From the NCBI GenBank assembly GCA_036563615.1, contig DATCMB010000022.1:124001-188000 (forward strand): a DNA stretch of 64,000 bases, given 5' to 3'. This DNA is from Candidatus Binatia bacterium. GTDB lineage: Bacteria; Desulfobacterota; Binatia; UBA12015. The position numbers and the translations under genes are program-made. Numbering within the stretch: the stretch's first letter is position 1; each line of letters begins with the position of its first letter. A model generated the notes under the pieces. It was given only the letters and a program-made list of their open reading frames with translations. It searched no databases and was not told where the DNA came from. Shown one piece after another: positions 52,487 through 60,652 of this stretch.

Positions 52487-52870
52487 GTGAAGAACCAAAG
52501 GAAACAGAGCGAACAGCAGAGCTGGGAAGGCGAGGGCGGCATGGGCTCGGGCTCGAACGGACACGACCGCCAGAGCGAGGCCGTGACGCGCGTCTACGAG
52601 CAGTCGAAGCGCGTGCGCGAGGACTTCGAGGGGCTCGTCTCTGCGGTCTACGAAGCCAAGGCGGACGTCGAGTCCGCGCTGCGCGAGCGGCTCAAGGAGC
52701 ATCCGTACCTCGGCCTCGCCGCGGCCGCGGGCCTGGGCTACGTGCTCGGCGCCGGCATCTCGCCGCGGCTGCTCCGCACCGCGTTCGGGCTCGGCACCCG
52801 CATCGCGTTCGCGGCGGTGATGCGCCAGCTCGCCACGCCGATCACCGAGGCGGTGACGGCGCGCACCTGA
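52487..52870 (+). CDS. DUF883-like membrane protein
   Basis: 127 residues from the GTG at 52487 with GGGGAG upstream (TTG at 52475 is alternative). A Gly/Ser/Gln-rich start, a helical amphipathic region (SKRVREDFEGLVSAVYEAKADVESALRERL) and a membrane region from about 80 with ERLKEHPYLGLAAAAGLGYVLGAGI are seen. Same family as the preceding protein, larger. Operon member. Confidence 0.75.
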   Translation: MKNQRKQSEQQSWEGEGGMGSGSNGHDRQSEAVTRVYEQSKRVREDFEGLVSAVYEAKADVESALRERLKEHPYLGLAAAAGLGYVLGAGISPRLLRTAFGLGTRIAFAAVMRQLATPITEAVTART

Positions 52871-52920
52871 GCGCGTCGCCGCCTCTCCTTTTCACGACCA
52901 GACAACCAACGGAGAACGAC

Positions 52921-53214
52921 ATGCACGCGATGGAGCTCAGCAAGAGCTTGCCGTCGGCGGAGGAGCTCCTCCGCGCGATCGGCCTGCAACGGACGCGGAC
53001 CACCAGCGACTTCGTCGGCAGCATGGCGCTGTTCGGCGCCGGCATGCTGGTCGGCGCCGGACTGGCGCTGCTGTTCGCGCCGAGCTCGGGCGCCGAGATG
53101 CGCGAGCAGCTCGGATCGCGCCTCGGCAGCGTCCGCGAGCAGCTCGGCGAGAAGGCCGAGCAGGCGCGCCGCACGGCGGCGAGCTCGGTCGGCGCGGCCG
53201 CGCATGGCGGGTGA
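52921..53214 (+). CDS. YtxH domain-containing protein
   Basis: 97 residues. GGAGAACGAC precedes the ATG. The YtxH core is present: GAGMLVGAGLALLFAPSSGAEMREQLGSRL (about 41-70) after a membrane segment, then a basic, Ala-rich tail. YtxH proteins are small general-stress envelope proteins. Its stop overlaps the start of the esterase-like gene by 11 bp. Confidence 0.85.
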   Translation: MHAMELSKSLPSAEELLRAIGLQRTRTTSDFVGSMALFGAGMLVGAGLALLFAPSSGAEMREQLGSRLGSVREQLGEKAEQARRTAASSVGAAAHGG

Positions 53215-54970
53215 GCGCGCCGGGGCGCGCGACACCTACGCTCCCCGGATCGTCGTCGCTCTCATCACCTCCGCGCTCGCGGGCGTCCTCGCCTGCGGCA
53301 GCGGCAGCAGCGGCGGCGGCGAGGCCGTGCCCGCGCCGCTGCCGCAGGAGAACCCCGGCTTCCGCGCGATCGCCGGCGTGTCGATGGGCGCCTACGGCGC
53401 GCTCAACGTCGGCACCAAGCACCCCGACGTCTTCGGAACCATCGCGGCGCTCGGCGGTCCGGTCGACCTGACGCAGCTCCTCACCGACACGGTCGAGGAG
53501 GGGCTCGAGGTCAAGCCGCAGACCGTGATCCCGCGCACGATCGGCGACGACTTCACGTTCGATCACCTGCCGCCGTACCCCGGACGCGACACGCAGGTCC
53601 GGCTGCTGCGCGATCTCGTGATCGCGTTCGGCAACCCGTTCCTGCACCACCCCGACCCGGCGCGGCAGTTCTTCGCGATCGACTCCGAGCCCGCGATGCT
53701 GCTGCGCGACGACGTCTTCGGCACCTTCACCGTCCCCGGTGAGGTGCGCGGCTTCTTCGACGGCGGCGACGGCAACGAGGACGGGCTGCGCCAGAGCGAC
53801 GAGCCGGCGGATCTACCGACCGACGTGCTGCTGGTCGCGAACGGCTCGCTCGGCGCGATCGCGGGCGTCGAGCCGACGGCGATCGTCGGCGGACGCGCGC
53901 TCGCCGACCTCGACGGCGACGGGGTCTACGACGTCGGCGACGGCATCGTGCTGAACCCGTCCGAGCCGATCCGCGGCGACGACGGCGATCTCGTCCTCGA
54001 GCCCGAGCTCGGCGAGGAGTTCGACGACTTCGGCCTCGACGGCGTTCCCGGCACCGGCGACTTCGGCGAGGGCAACGGCGTCTTCGACGTCGACCCCGAC
54101 CGCGCGACCTGGCTCGAGGAGAACCCGACGACGCGTCTCGCGGGCCGCTCGGCGAGCGACATCGCGCGCCAGCGCATCTACATGGACGTCGGCACCGAGG
54201 ACGAGTTCGAGTTCGGGCAGCACTACACGAACCTCGTCGAGGTGCTGCGCGCCAAGGGTCTGCAGGTGCGCGTGCAGGACGGCTACGAGGGCGACTGCTT
54301 CGACGTGCCGAAGCCGTCCGAGCCGCTCTACCTGCTGCGCTACCCCGGCGGACACATCGGCATCCCCGAGTCCGACAGCGTCCTCGACGACCTGCTGAAC
54401 GGCGAGGTCTGCGGCGCGATCGGCATCTGGCAGCGCCTGGTGAGCCTGATCGGCTACCTCGACGCGAGCTTCCCCGACGGCAACTACGGCGTCGGCGAGA
54501 TCGACATCGACATCGATTTCGACGACTTCGATTTCGACTTCGGCGATCTCGACGTGCGCGGCGAGATGGTGGAGCGCGACGTGCCGGCGCCGAGCCTGCA
54601 GCTTCGTCCCGAGGACGCGGTGCCGACGCAGCGCGTGCTGGTCTACCGTCCGCCCGAGTTCGAGCGCAGCGACGGCGCGTTCCCGATCGTCTACGTGCTC
54701 GGCGGCTACGGCCAGACGCCGCAAGATTTCGAGCGCGCCGGCGACCTGCTCGATTTCCTCATCCTGACACGACAGGTGCAGAACATGTTCGTCGCGTTCC
54801 TGCCGGGCTCGGGCGGACAGCAGGGGTCGTTCTACGTCAATCACAGGGTCGCCGAGGACGGCATCCCGGACGTGATCGGGCCGACTTCGGGCCGCTACGA
54901 GGACGTGATCCTCTTCGACTTGATTCCGGCGATCGAGAACGACGTCGCGCGCGGACGGATCCGGCGCTGA
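53204..54970 (+). CDS. Putative exported esterase, domain order circularly permuted
   Basis: 588 residues. A signal/lipobox-like N-terminus (LITSALAGVLAC, C31) precedes GVSMGAYGAL with nucleophile S60 and KHPDVFG; the acid (about D328) and H384 (RYPGGHIG) follow. The strands that normally precede the nucleophile, RVLVYRPPEF, VYVLGGYGQTPQDF and YEDVILFDLIPAIE, are instead at residues 476-588. In esterase-D-like enzymes the IPAIE helix leads directly into the GxSMG strand; here it is the C-terminus. The middle carries calcium-loop-like DLDGDGVYDVGDG segments and a very acidic run (about 420-450). Substrate unknown. Confidence 0.8.
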   Translation: MAGERAGARDTYAPRIVVALITSALAGVLACGSGSSGGGEAVPAPLPQENPGFRAIAGVSMGAYGALNVGTKHPDVFGTIAALGGPVDLTQLLTDTVEEGLEVKPQTVIPRTIGDDFTFDHLPPYPGRDTQVRLLRDLVIAFGNPFLHHPDPARQFFAIDSEPAMLLRDDVFGTFTVPGEVRGFFDGGDGNEDGLRQSDEPADLPTDVLLVANGSLGAIAGVEPTAIVGGRALADLDGDGVYDVGDGIVLNPSEPIRGDDGDLVLEPELGEEFDDFGLDGVPGTGDFGEGNGVFDVDPDRATWLEENPTTRLAGRSASDIARQRIYMDVGTEDEFEFGQHYTNLVEVLRAKGLQVRVQDGYEGDCFDVPKPSEPLYLLRYPGGHIGIPESDSVLDDLLNGEVCGAIGIWQRLVSLIGYLDASFPDGNYGVGEIDIDIDFDDFDFDFGDLDVRGEMVERDVPAPSLQLRPEDAVPTQRVLVYRPPEFERSDGAFPIVYVLGGYGQTPQDFERAGDLLDFLILTRQVQNMFVAFLPGSGGQQGSFYVNHRVAEDGIPDVIGPTSGRYEDVILFDLIPAIENDVARGRIRR

Positions 54971-55174
54971 CGTCGGTAGAACGTGCCGAACGTCCGGCAC
55001 GGATTACACGCGCCGAAGAAGCGAGCCCCATGCTTCGGGGCGCGCAACCTCGCAACCGCGCGGCTACGCGAGGCGAAACGCGCGCCGGACGGCGAGCCGA
55101 CCGTGGCACCGCTGTTGCACTTCCCCCGCACCGAGCCGCTCCGCGACGACGCGGGCGGGATGGAGGAAACCGAC

Positions 55175-55342
55175 ATGTTGAGCTGGGCAGTTACTTTCTT
55201 CGTCATCGCGTTGATCGCCGCAGTGCTCGGCTTCCGTGGAGTCGCCGGTCTGTCGGCGGAGATCGGCTACGTGCTCGTCGTCGTCGCCCTGATCTTCCTC
55301 GCGATCGCCTTCTTCACCGGTAGGTCGACCCCCACACCTTAG
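55175..55342 (+). CDS. DUF1328 domain-containing small membrane protein
   Basis: 55 residues from the ATG at 55175 (GGAGGAAACCGAC upstream; an ATG 15 bp earlier is also in frame). Two hydrophobic segments (WAVTFFVIALIAAVLGF and GYVLVVVALIFLAIAFFTG) with the family signature GFRGVAGLSAEI. Members (YtjA) are small inner-membrane proteins of unknown role, often near osmotic or stress genes. Confidence 0.92.
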   Translation: MLSWAVTFFVIALIAAVLGFRGVAGLSAEIGYVLVVVALIFLAIAFFTGRSTPTP

Positions 55343-55389
55343 CGGCACCGCCGAGCGGCGAGTTCCGAGAACGAAGGAGCACCAACAAA

Positions 55390-55590
55390 ATGGGTCAGAG
55401 AGATCGGCGCAACGACGATCAGATCAACAAGGAAGGCGCACGTCGCTACGGCGAGGGCGTGCGGCAGAACGCGCCGGCGAGCGACCAGCAGGCGAAGGAC
55501 GCTGCGAAGGCGCTCGACGGTCCCGAGGGACAGTCACTGCGCCGCGCCGAGCGGGCCGGCAAGGCCGCGGCGAAGCTTCCCCGTCACTGA
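55390..55590 (+). CDS. Small hydrophilic (hydrophilin-like) protein
   Basis: 66 residues, almost no hydrophobic residues, rich in Arg, Gln, Asp, Ala and Gly (RNDDQINKEGARRYGEGVRQN). The ATG at 55390 follows GAAGGAG. Such composition resembles LEA- or CsbD-type desiccation proteins, but no family signature is seen. It stands between DUF1328 and a convergent debranching-enzyme gene. Confidence 0.65.
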   Translation: MGQRDRRNDDQINKEGARRYGEGVRQNAPASDQQAKDAAKALDGPEGQSLRRAERAGKAAAKLPRH

Positions 55591-55600
55591 AGCGGCTCGG

Positions 55601-55645
55601 GACGGGCGGCTGTGCGGCGCGCTCAGGCGCCTGCGGCCGCCCGTC
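55601..55645. terminator. Bidirectional hairpin between convergent genes
   Basis: A 10-bp stem GACGGGCGGC/GCCGCCCGTC (arms 55601-55610 and 55636-55645) with an inner palindromic region GGCGC/GCGCC lies between the hydrophilin-like and debranching-enzyme genes. The right arm overlaps the stop codon of the minus-strand gene. Confidence 0.45.
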
Positions 55646-57809
55646 ACTTGACCGCCACCACCTCGACGTCGCCGAAGCGACGCAGCACGTTCACCCCGAC
55701 GTCGTCTCCGTGGCGGTGAAAGGCGACGTCGATCGTTCCCGCGCCCACGTGAAGGTCGCGGATCTCCACGTGGTCGATGTACGCGGGCAGCATCGAGTGC
55801 CCAAACACGACGCGCTGGCCGGCGCCGTCGATCGAGATGCCCAGCACCGCCGCGAGCGTCAGCAGCGGAGCGCCCGACGCCCAGATCTGCGGCGCGCACG
55901 CCACCGGGTAGAGCGTCGGCCCCTCGCCGGGACGGCGCGGGAAGCCGCAGAAGAGCTCCGGCAGCCGACGTAAAGCAAAGAACTTGCTCGCGTCGTAGAG
56001 TCCCGTGAGGATCGCGCTCGCCTCGTGACGCTGCTGGTAGCGCGCCATGCCGGCCGCGATCATCGCATTGTCGTGCGGCCACACCGAGCCGTTGTGGTAC
56101 GACATCGGGTTGTAGCGACGCTCCCCGACCGCGAGCGTGCGTACGCCCCAGCCCGAGAACGAGCCGGGATCGGTCAAGCAGCTCGCGACCCGGCGCGCGC
56201 GTTCCGGTGATGCGATGCCGGCGAAGAGACAGTGCCCCGCGTTGGAGGTGCGCACGCGACACGGTCGCTTGTCGCCGTCGAGCGCCAGAACGTAGGTGCC
56301 GAGCTCCTCGTCCCAGAACAGCTCCTCGAAGCGCTCGCGCAGACGGGTCGCTTCGCGCTCGAGCCGCTCCGCGGTGGACTCGTCGCCTCGCATGCGGGCG
56401 AGGCTCGCGGCGCCGAGCTTCGCCGCGTAGACGTACGCCTGGATCTCGCACAGCGCGATCGGCCCCGTGGCGAGCGTGCCGTCGGCGTGCATCACCGAGT
56501 CGTCGGAGTCCTTCCAGCCTTGCTGGCGAAGCCCGCTCGGGCAGTGCGACGCGTACTCGACGAAGCCGTCGCCGTCGAGGTCGCCGTGACGATCGATCCA
56601 CGCGAGCGCGCGCTCGATGCTCGGCCACAGCGCCTCGACGGTCGCTCGGTCTCCCGTGCGCCGCCAGTACTCGCTCGCGAGCCAGATGAAGAGCGGCGTG
56701 GAATCGGCCGATCCGTAGTAGCGACCGAACGGGATCTCGCCGAGCGCCGCCATCTCGCCCGAGCGCGCCTCGTGCAGGATCTTGCCAGGTTCGGCATCCG
56801 CGACGTCGGAGGACTCGGTCGCCTGCGTCGCGGCGAGGTAGGTGAGGACGCCGCGTGCGAGCTCGGGCTTGCACCACAGCACCTCGAGCGCGGTGATGAT
56901 GCCGTCGCGGCCGAACGGACAGCAGAACCACGGCACGCCGGCGTAGGGGTACAGACCCGTCGGCACCTCGGACGTCATCATCGCGAGGTCCGCGAGCGAG
57001 CGCTCGAGCCACTGGTTGAAGTCCTCGTTCGAGGTGCGCAGCGCGGCGCCGCGCGTCGCGTGGCGCGTGATCGCCGCTGCCGCCGCACGCCGCGCGTCGC
57101 CGAAGGAGAGCAGCTTGCGCCGCTGCGGCTCGAGCTCGCACGAGATCGCCACGTGCAGCGTCACGTCGTCGTGTGCGACGAGCCGCACGTCGTACTCTGC
57201 GCGGCCCGGCTCGATCGTCGTCGGCGCCGGATGGAACGCGATGCGCGTGCGGCGCACGACGCGGTCGAGTCCGTGGTAGCGCAGCACGACGTCGCCGCCC
57301 TCGACCAGCGGAGGCTCGAGGCGTCCGCGCGATGCGCGGCGCGTGCCGCGCACCTCGAACATGTCGGCGTAGTCGGCCGCGAAGTCGACGCCGAGCCGCA
57401 GCGCGACGGGCTCGGGCTGGTAGCTGCGCAGCCGCAGCTCCTGGTACAGCGTGCCGTTCCAGAGCAGCAGCGAGCGCAGGACGTGCACCGTGTCGCGCTG
57501 CACGATGCTGCCGTCGGCGAGCTCGAGGTCGGGGTTGGTGAGGTTCGCGACGAAGACCGCGTTGTCGTCGGGCACCGTCGAGCTCAAGAGCAGGAAGCGC
57601 AGCGACTGCACGTCGATCTCGAGCTGCGAGAGAAAGCGCGTTCCCTGGTGGAACAAGCCGTCGGTGCCGAGCCCGATCGGACGCACGTCGCCCGAGCGGT
57701 CGACGATCAGGAAGGTGTCGTCGTGCTTGAGGACGCGCGTGTGCTCGGGCTCGAGCGCGCCGGTGACCAGGATGTAGAACTGGTCGTGAACCTGGATGAT
57801 GTTGCTCAT
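55644..57809 (-). CDS. Amylo-alpha-1,6-glucosidase-type (glycogen debranching) protein
   Basis: 721 residues from the ATG at 57809. An N-terminal GDE_N_bis-type domain (about 1-230, FLIVDRSGDVRPIGLGTDGLFHQGTRFL) is followed by an (alpha/alpha)6 glycosidase domain (about 270-715; GVPWFCCPFGRDGIITALEVLW, SSDVADAEPGKI, QQGWKDSDDSVMH, NGSVWPHDNAMIAAG). The aspartates in GRDGI and KDSDDS are the likely catalytic residues. Relatives remove branch points in glycogen or act on related glucosides. A glucan partner, treY, starts at the right edge of the window but is not contiguous. Confidence 0.9.
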   Translation of the reverse strand: MSNIIQVHDQFYILVTGALEPEHTRVLKHDDTFLIVDRSGDVRPIGLGTDGLFHQGTRFLSQLEIDVQSLRFLLLSSTVPDDNAVFVANLTNPDLELADGSIVQRDTVHVLRSLLLWNGTLYQELRLRSYQPEPVALRLGVDFAADYADMFEVRGTRRASRGRLEPPLVEGGDVVLRYHGLDRVVRRTRIAFHPAPTTIEPGRAEYDVRLVAHDDVTLHVAISCELEPQRRKLLSFGDARRAAAAAITRHATRGAALRTSNEDFNQWLERSLADLAMMTSEVPTGLYPYAGVPWFCCPFGRDGIITALEVLWCKPELARGVLTYLAATQATESSDVADAEPGKILHEARSGEMAALGEIPFGRYYGSADSTPLFIWLASEYWRRTGDRATVEALWPSIERALAWIDRHGDLDGDGFVEYASHCPSGLRQQGWKDSDDSVMHADGTLATGPIALCEIQAYVYAAKLGAASLARMRGDESTAERLEREATRLRERFEELFWDEELGTYVLALDGDKRPCRVRTSNAGHCLFAGIASPERARRVASCLTDPGSFSGWGVRTLAVGERRYNPMSYHNGSVWPHDNAMIAAGMARYQQRHEASAILTGLYDASKFFALRRLPELFCGFPRRPGEGPTLYPVACAPQIWASGAPLLTLAAVLGISIDGAGQRVVFGHSMLPAYIDHVEIRDLHVGAGTIDVAFHRHGDDVGVNVLRRFGDVEVVAVK

Positions 57810-57885
57810 CGGTCGCGTGCGTCTCGACGTGGAGACGCCTTCGTAGCGAGCGCCTGTCGCTCGCGTCGTGCGGAAGGAACGTCCG

Positions 57886-58422
57886 TCAGACGCCGCGCGC
57901 CATCGCCTCGGTCTGCGCCTCTCCGGCCGAGGTGATGTCGTGCGCGCCGAGCCGCTCGAAGACCTCGCGTGCGACCTTCCGCTCGTTGCTCGCCTCGGTG
58001 TGCACCGAGATGAGGTAGTTGCCGCCGGCGATCTTCCCGGCGAACCGCTTCGCTTCGAACTCCGGGATGCCGAGCCCGACGAGCGCTCCCGCGATCCCGC
58101 CGAGCGTCGCGCCGATCGCGGCGGCGCTGAGCGCCGCGAGCAGCGGGCCCGCGGCGACGAACGGACCGAGCCCGGGGATCGCGAGCGCGCCGGTCCCGGC
58201 GAGCCAGCCAAGCAGGGCGCCGATCAGGCCGCCTGCGCCCACTCCGGCCGCCGTTCCCTCCGGGGCCTTGCTGCGCAGCGCGTGCGCGAAGTGTCGGGTG
58301 CCGGTCTGGTCGGGAAAGAGCACCGAGATGTCGCCGCGCGAGAACCCCGCCAGGCGGAGCTCGGCGACGATCGCCTCGGCCTGCTCGTCGCTGTCGACCA
58401 GGCAGAAGACTGCTCTCGACAC
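57886..58422 (-). CDS. DUF1269/YflT-like general stress family protein
   Basis: About 178 residues from the GTG at 58422 (VSRAVFCLVDSDEQAEAIVAELRLAGF); upstream in-frame codons exist. A ferredoxin-like N-terminal domain is followed by a Gly/Ala-rich membrane-like segment (about 75-145, GAGGLIGALLGWLAGTGALAIPGLG) and a conserved C-terminal HTEASNERKVAREVFERLGA. The pattern matches the general stress protein 17M/YflT and DUF1269 type. Function unknown; on the same strand upstream of the debranching gene. Confidence 0.75.
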   Translation of the reverse strand: MSRAVFCLVDSDEQAEAIVAELRLAGFSRGDISVLFPDQTGTRHFAHALRSKAPEGTAAGVGAGGLIGALLGWLAGTGALAIPGLGPFVAAGPLLAALSAAAIGATLGGIAGALVGLGIPEFEAKRFAGKIAGGNYLISVHTEASNERKVAREVFERLGAHDITSAGEAQTEAMARGV

Positions 58423-58809
58423 CTTTGCGTATCTCCGTGTGAGCGTGCCGTCGCGTGCGCGCCGAGCGCGCATCGCGGAACATCGGCCGCACGACAGGAG
58501 CGAAGGCCGTGCCACGAGCAACGAGGAAAGCGGTCTGCAGAGCCCGTGGCTGAGACGCGGCTGGCGCTTTCGCCGTGGCAGTCTTCCACAACTTACCCTG
58601 TAAAGTTTTCAGAGTGCCGAACGGGCCCAGTAGCTTTTACAGCCAGCAGGGTCCGATCAGGTCCCGCCGATCCCGCCTGCAATCGCGGCAATGCATCGAA
58701 AAATCCGCCGCTTGCGCCTGCTTCGCCGCAAGCTCCGAAGCGTCCGGCAGGCGTGGCGCACCCATTGCTCGACGTGCCCCGGACTTTCGTCTCAAGAGGA
58801 GGACAGCGG
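58423..58809. other. 387-bp intergenic region between divergent genes
   Basis: Contains lower G+C runs (58580-58640) and must hold promoters for both the minus-strand stress gene and the plus-strand helical gene. AAGAGGAGG at 58794-58802 is the site for the latter. No ORF, tRNA or convincing -35/-10 pair could be assigned. Confidence 0.4.
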
Positions 58810-59316
58810 ATGAGCTCGATGCCGGGATCGGCGCAGGACGTACCGCGGTTTTTCGCTCCGGACATCATCACGCCGGATCAACACCTCGACCGGATCCGGC
58901 CGGCGAGCGCGGACTGTCCAGAGATCCGGCTGATGCTTGCGGTGATGGAGAACGGCATCGCCACCTACCTGCGCTACGCCGCCGAGGCGCAGATTCCCGC
59001 CAAGCGACGCGCGCGCAGGCTGTTCGGCGAGGCCAAGGCGTGGGTCGAGTCGTCGGACACCAGCTGGCCGTACTCCTTCGAGAACCTCTGCACCGCGCTG
59101 GGCTTCGATCCGGGCCAGCTGCGCAAGGGCCTGGGTTCCTGGGAGATGGCGAACATGATGCAGCGGCGGCCGACGCGGCTGTCGATCCGGCGGATCAACG
59201 GGTCGCGGCACGTGATCGGCGCCGGCACGGACCGGCGGCGCAGCCGCGGCACGGCGCGCGTTCGCCGTCAGGAGCGCGGCGCCGGGGGGCAGTCGCCGCG
59301 CGAGGCGACCGCCTGA
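58810..59316 (+). CDS. Conserved hypothetical protein (acidic helical)
   Basis: 168 residues with a good site (AGAGGAGGACAGCGG) before the ATG. Helical core: ADCPEIRLMLAVMENGIATYLRYAA, ARRLFGEAKAWVESSD, SFENLCTALGFDPGQLRKGL, all Leu/Arg/Trp rich, with a basic tail (RRRSRGTARVRRQERG). Similar segments occur in many deltaproteobacterial hypothetical proteins, from memory, without known function. Terminator follows. Cytosolic, no signal peptide. Confidence 0.75.
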   Translation: MSSMPGSAQDVPRFFAPDIITPDQHLDRIRPASADCPEIRLMLAVMENGIATYLRYAAEAQIPAKRRARRLFGEAKAWVESSDTSWPYSFENLCTALGFDPGQLRKGLGSWEMANMMQRRPTRLSIRRINGSRHVIGAGTDRRRSRGTARVRRQERGAGGQSPREATA

Positions 59317-59371
59317 AGCGAGCAGCCTGAGGGCGACGCGGCGCTCCTTGCCGCGCCGGCCGGAGGAGCGA

Positions 59372-59406
59372 GAGCCCGCCATCCCGAGAGGATGGCGGGC
59401 TCTTTT
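59372..59406 (+). terminator. Rho-independent terminator after the hypothetical gene
   Basis: A perfect 13-bp stem GAGCCCGCCATCC/GGATGGCGGGCTC (arms 59372-59384 and 59390-59402), 5-nt loop, then TTTT (59403-59406). Confidence 0.9.
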
Positions 59407-59444
59407 CGTTCCGGATTCCCGCGCCGCTTCGTGACGCTCGAGTT

Positions 59445-60467
59445 TCAGCTCGAGCGCTTCTGCTGCGCGATCCCCGCCGACGCCGTCCCGGACACCGACG
59501 CGCCGGCCTGCGCACCGCGCTGCGCTTCGTCCGCGCCGCCCGGTTGCACGCGCAACCGATTGTGCACTTGCTTGACGCCGGGGATCTGCTCGACCAGGTC
59601 CTCCGCGTCGCGCTTCATCTGCCGGTCCTCGACCGAGCCCTCGAGCGTGACCTCGCAGGCGTCGACGGTCACGGTCATGAACGACGCGTCGATCTCGGGA
59701 TCCGCCATCAGCGCGTCGCACACGTCTTCGCGGATGCGCTCGTCGCTGCGCTGGTAGCCCTGCGGGCCGCGTCCGGTGAAGCGTCCGGCCTGCATGCCGA
59801 AGCCGCCACGGAGACGTTCGCGCCAGCCGCCGCGCGCCCCCGCGTGACCGAGGCCCCACTCCGAGCTGCCCGCACGCCGGCGTCCCTCGAGGAACTCCGG
59901 CCCGACGCCGCCGTAGCCCTCGCGGCCGCTCTCGAGACCCTCGCGCTCGGGGCCGGGCCACTCGCCGTAGCCGCCGTAGCTGCGCTCGCCGTAGCCGCCC
60001 GGTCCGTGCTGCCAGGCGCCGAGGCCGCGCTCGTTCCAGCCCTCGTAGCCGCCGAAGCCTTCGTGCGGCGAGGGCGCGTTGCGCGAGCCCCCGTAGGGCT
60101 CGCCGCCGTACGGCGCAGCGCCGTAGCGACGCTGACCGTACTCGCCGCGACCGTAGCCTTCGCGGCCGCCGCCGTAGCCTTCCTCGTAGCCGCGGCCGTA
60201 GGACTCGCGCCCGTAGCTGCGCTCGCCGTAGCGCTCGGAGCCGTAGCCGCGCGGCGAGTGCTCGAACGACTCGCCCGCGCCCTGCGCGGACCAGCCGCGA
60301 CGCTCGCCGCGCCCACGCTCGATCCCCTCGGTGCGGTAGCCCCAGTCGCGCTCGTCGTCGGTCGCGCGCCAGCGGCCGCGCGACTCCTCTTCGCCGAAGC
60401 GGCGCTGTCCCTGCCGCTCGTGACGTCCTTCTTCTTGACGGTAGCCGCCTTCGTGACGCTCAGCCAT
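59445..60467 (-). CDS. Gly/Tyr-rich disordered protein with C-terminal BON domain
   Basis: 340 residues from the ATG at 60467. Residues 1-240 are low complexity, Gly/Arg/Tyr/Glu-rich (repeats of SYGRE, YGRG, GGYGE, PYGG), with no signal peptide. The BON domain spans about 242-308 (DERIREDVCDALMADPEID, VTLEGSVEDRQMKRDAEDLVEQIPGVKQVHNRL), a phospholipid-binding module found in osmotic-stress envelope proteins such as OsmY. No secretion signal makes an envelope location uncertain. The YGR repeats resemble prion-like RNA-binding proteins. Confidence 0.85.
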   Translation of the reverse strand: MAERHEGGYRQEEGRHERQGQRRFGEEESRGRWRATDDERDWGYRTEGIERGRGERRGWSAQGAGESFEHSPRGYGSERYGERSYGRESYGRGYEEGYGGGREGYGRGEYGQRRYGAAPYGGEPYGGSRNAPSPHEGFGGYEGWNERGLGAWQHGPGGYGERSYGGYGEWPGPEREGLESGREGYGGVGPEFLEGRRRAGSSEWGLGHAGARGGWRERLRGGFGMQAGRFTGRGPQGYQRSDERIREDVCDALMADPEIDASFMTVTVDACEVTLEGSVEDRQMKRDAEDLVEQIPGVKQVHNRLRVQPGGADEAQRGAQAGASVSGTASAGIAQQKRSS

Positions 60468-60652
60468 CACAGCTCCTTCCCTCGTGCGTGTTTCGCGTGT
60501 GGGCGAGCACACGAGCCGAACGACATGCGGCTGCAACGGCGGTGCCACGGGGGTTTCGACGTGAACCCGCGCTGGACCCGCGCGCGACGCGGCAGTCTGT
60601 ACAAAGCGACGGGTAAGAGCGTCGGCCGCGGCTCGCGTCAGCCGTTCTCGCG

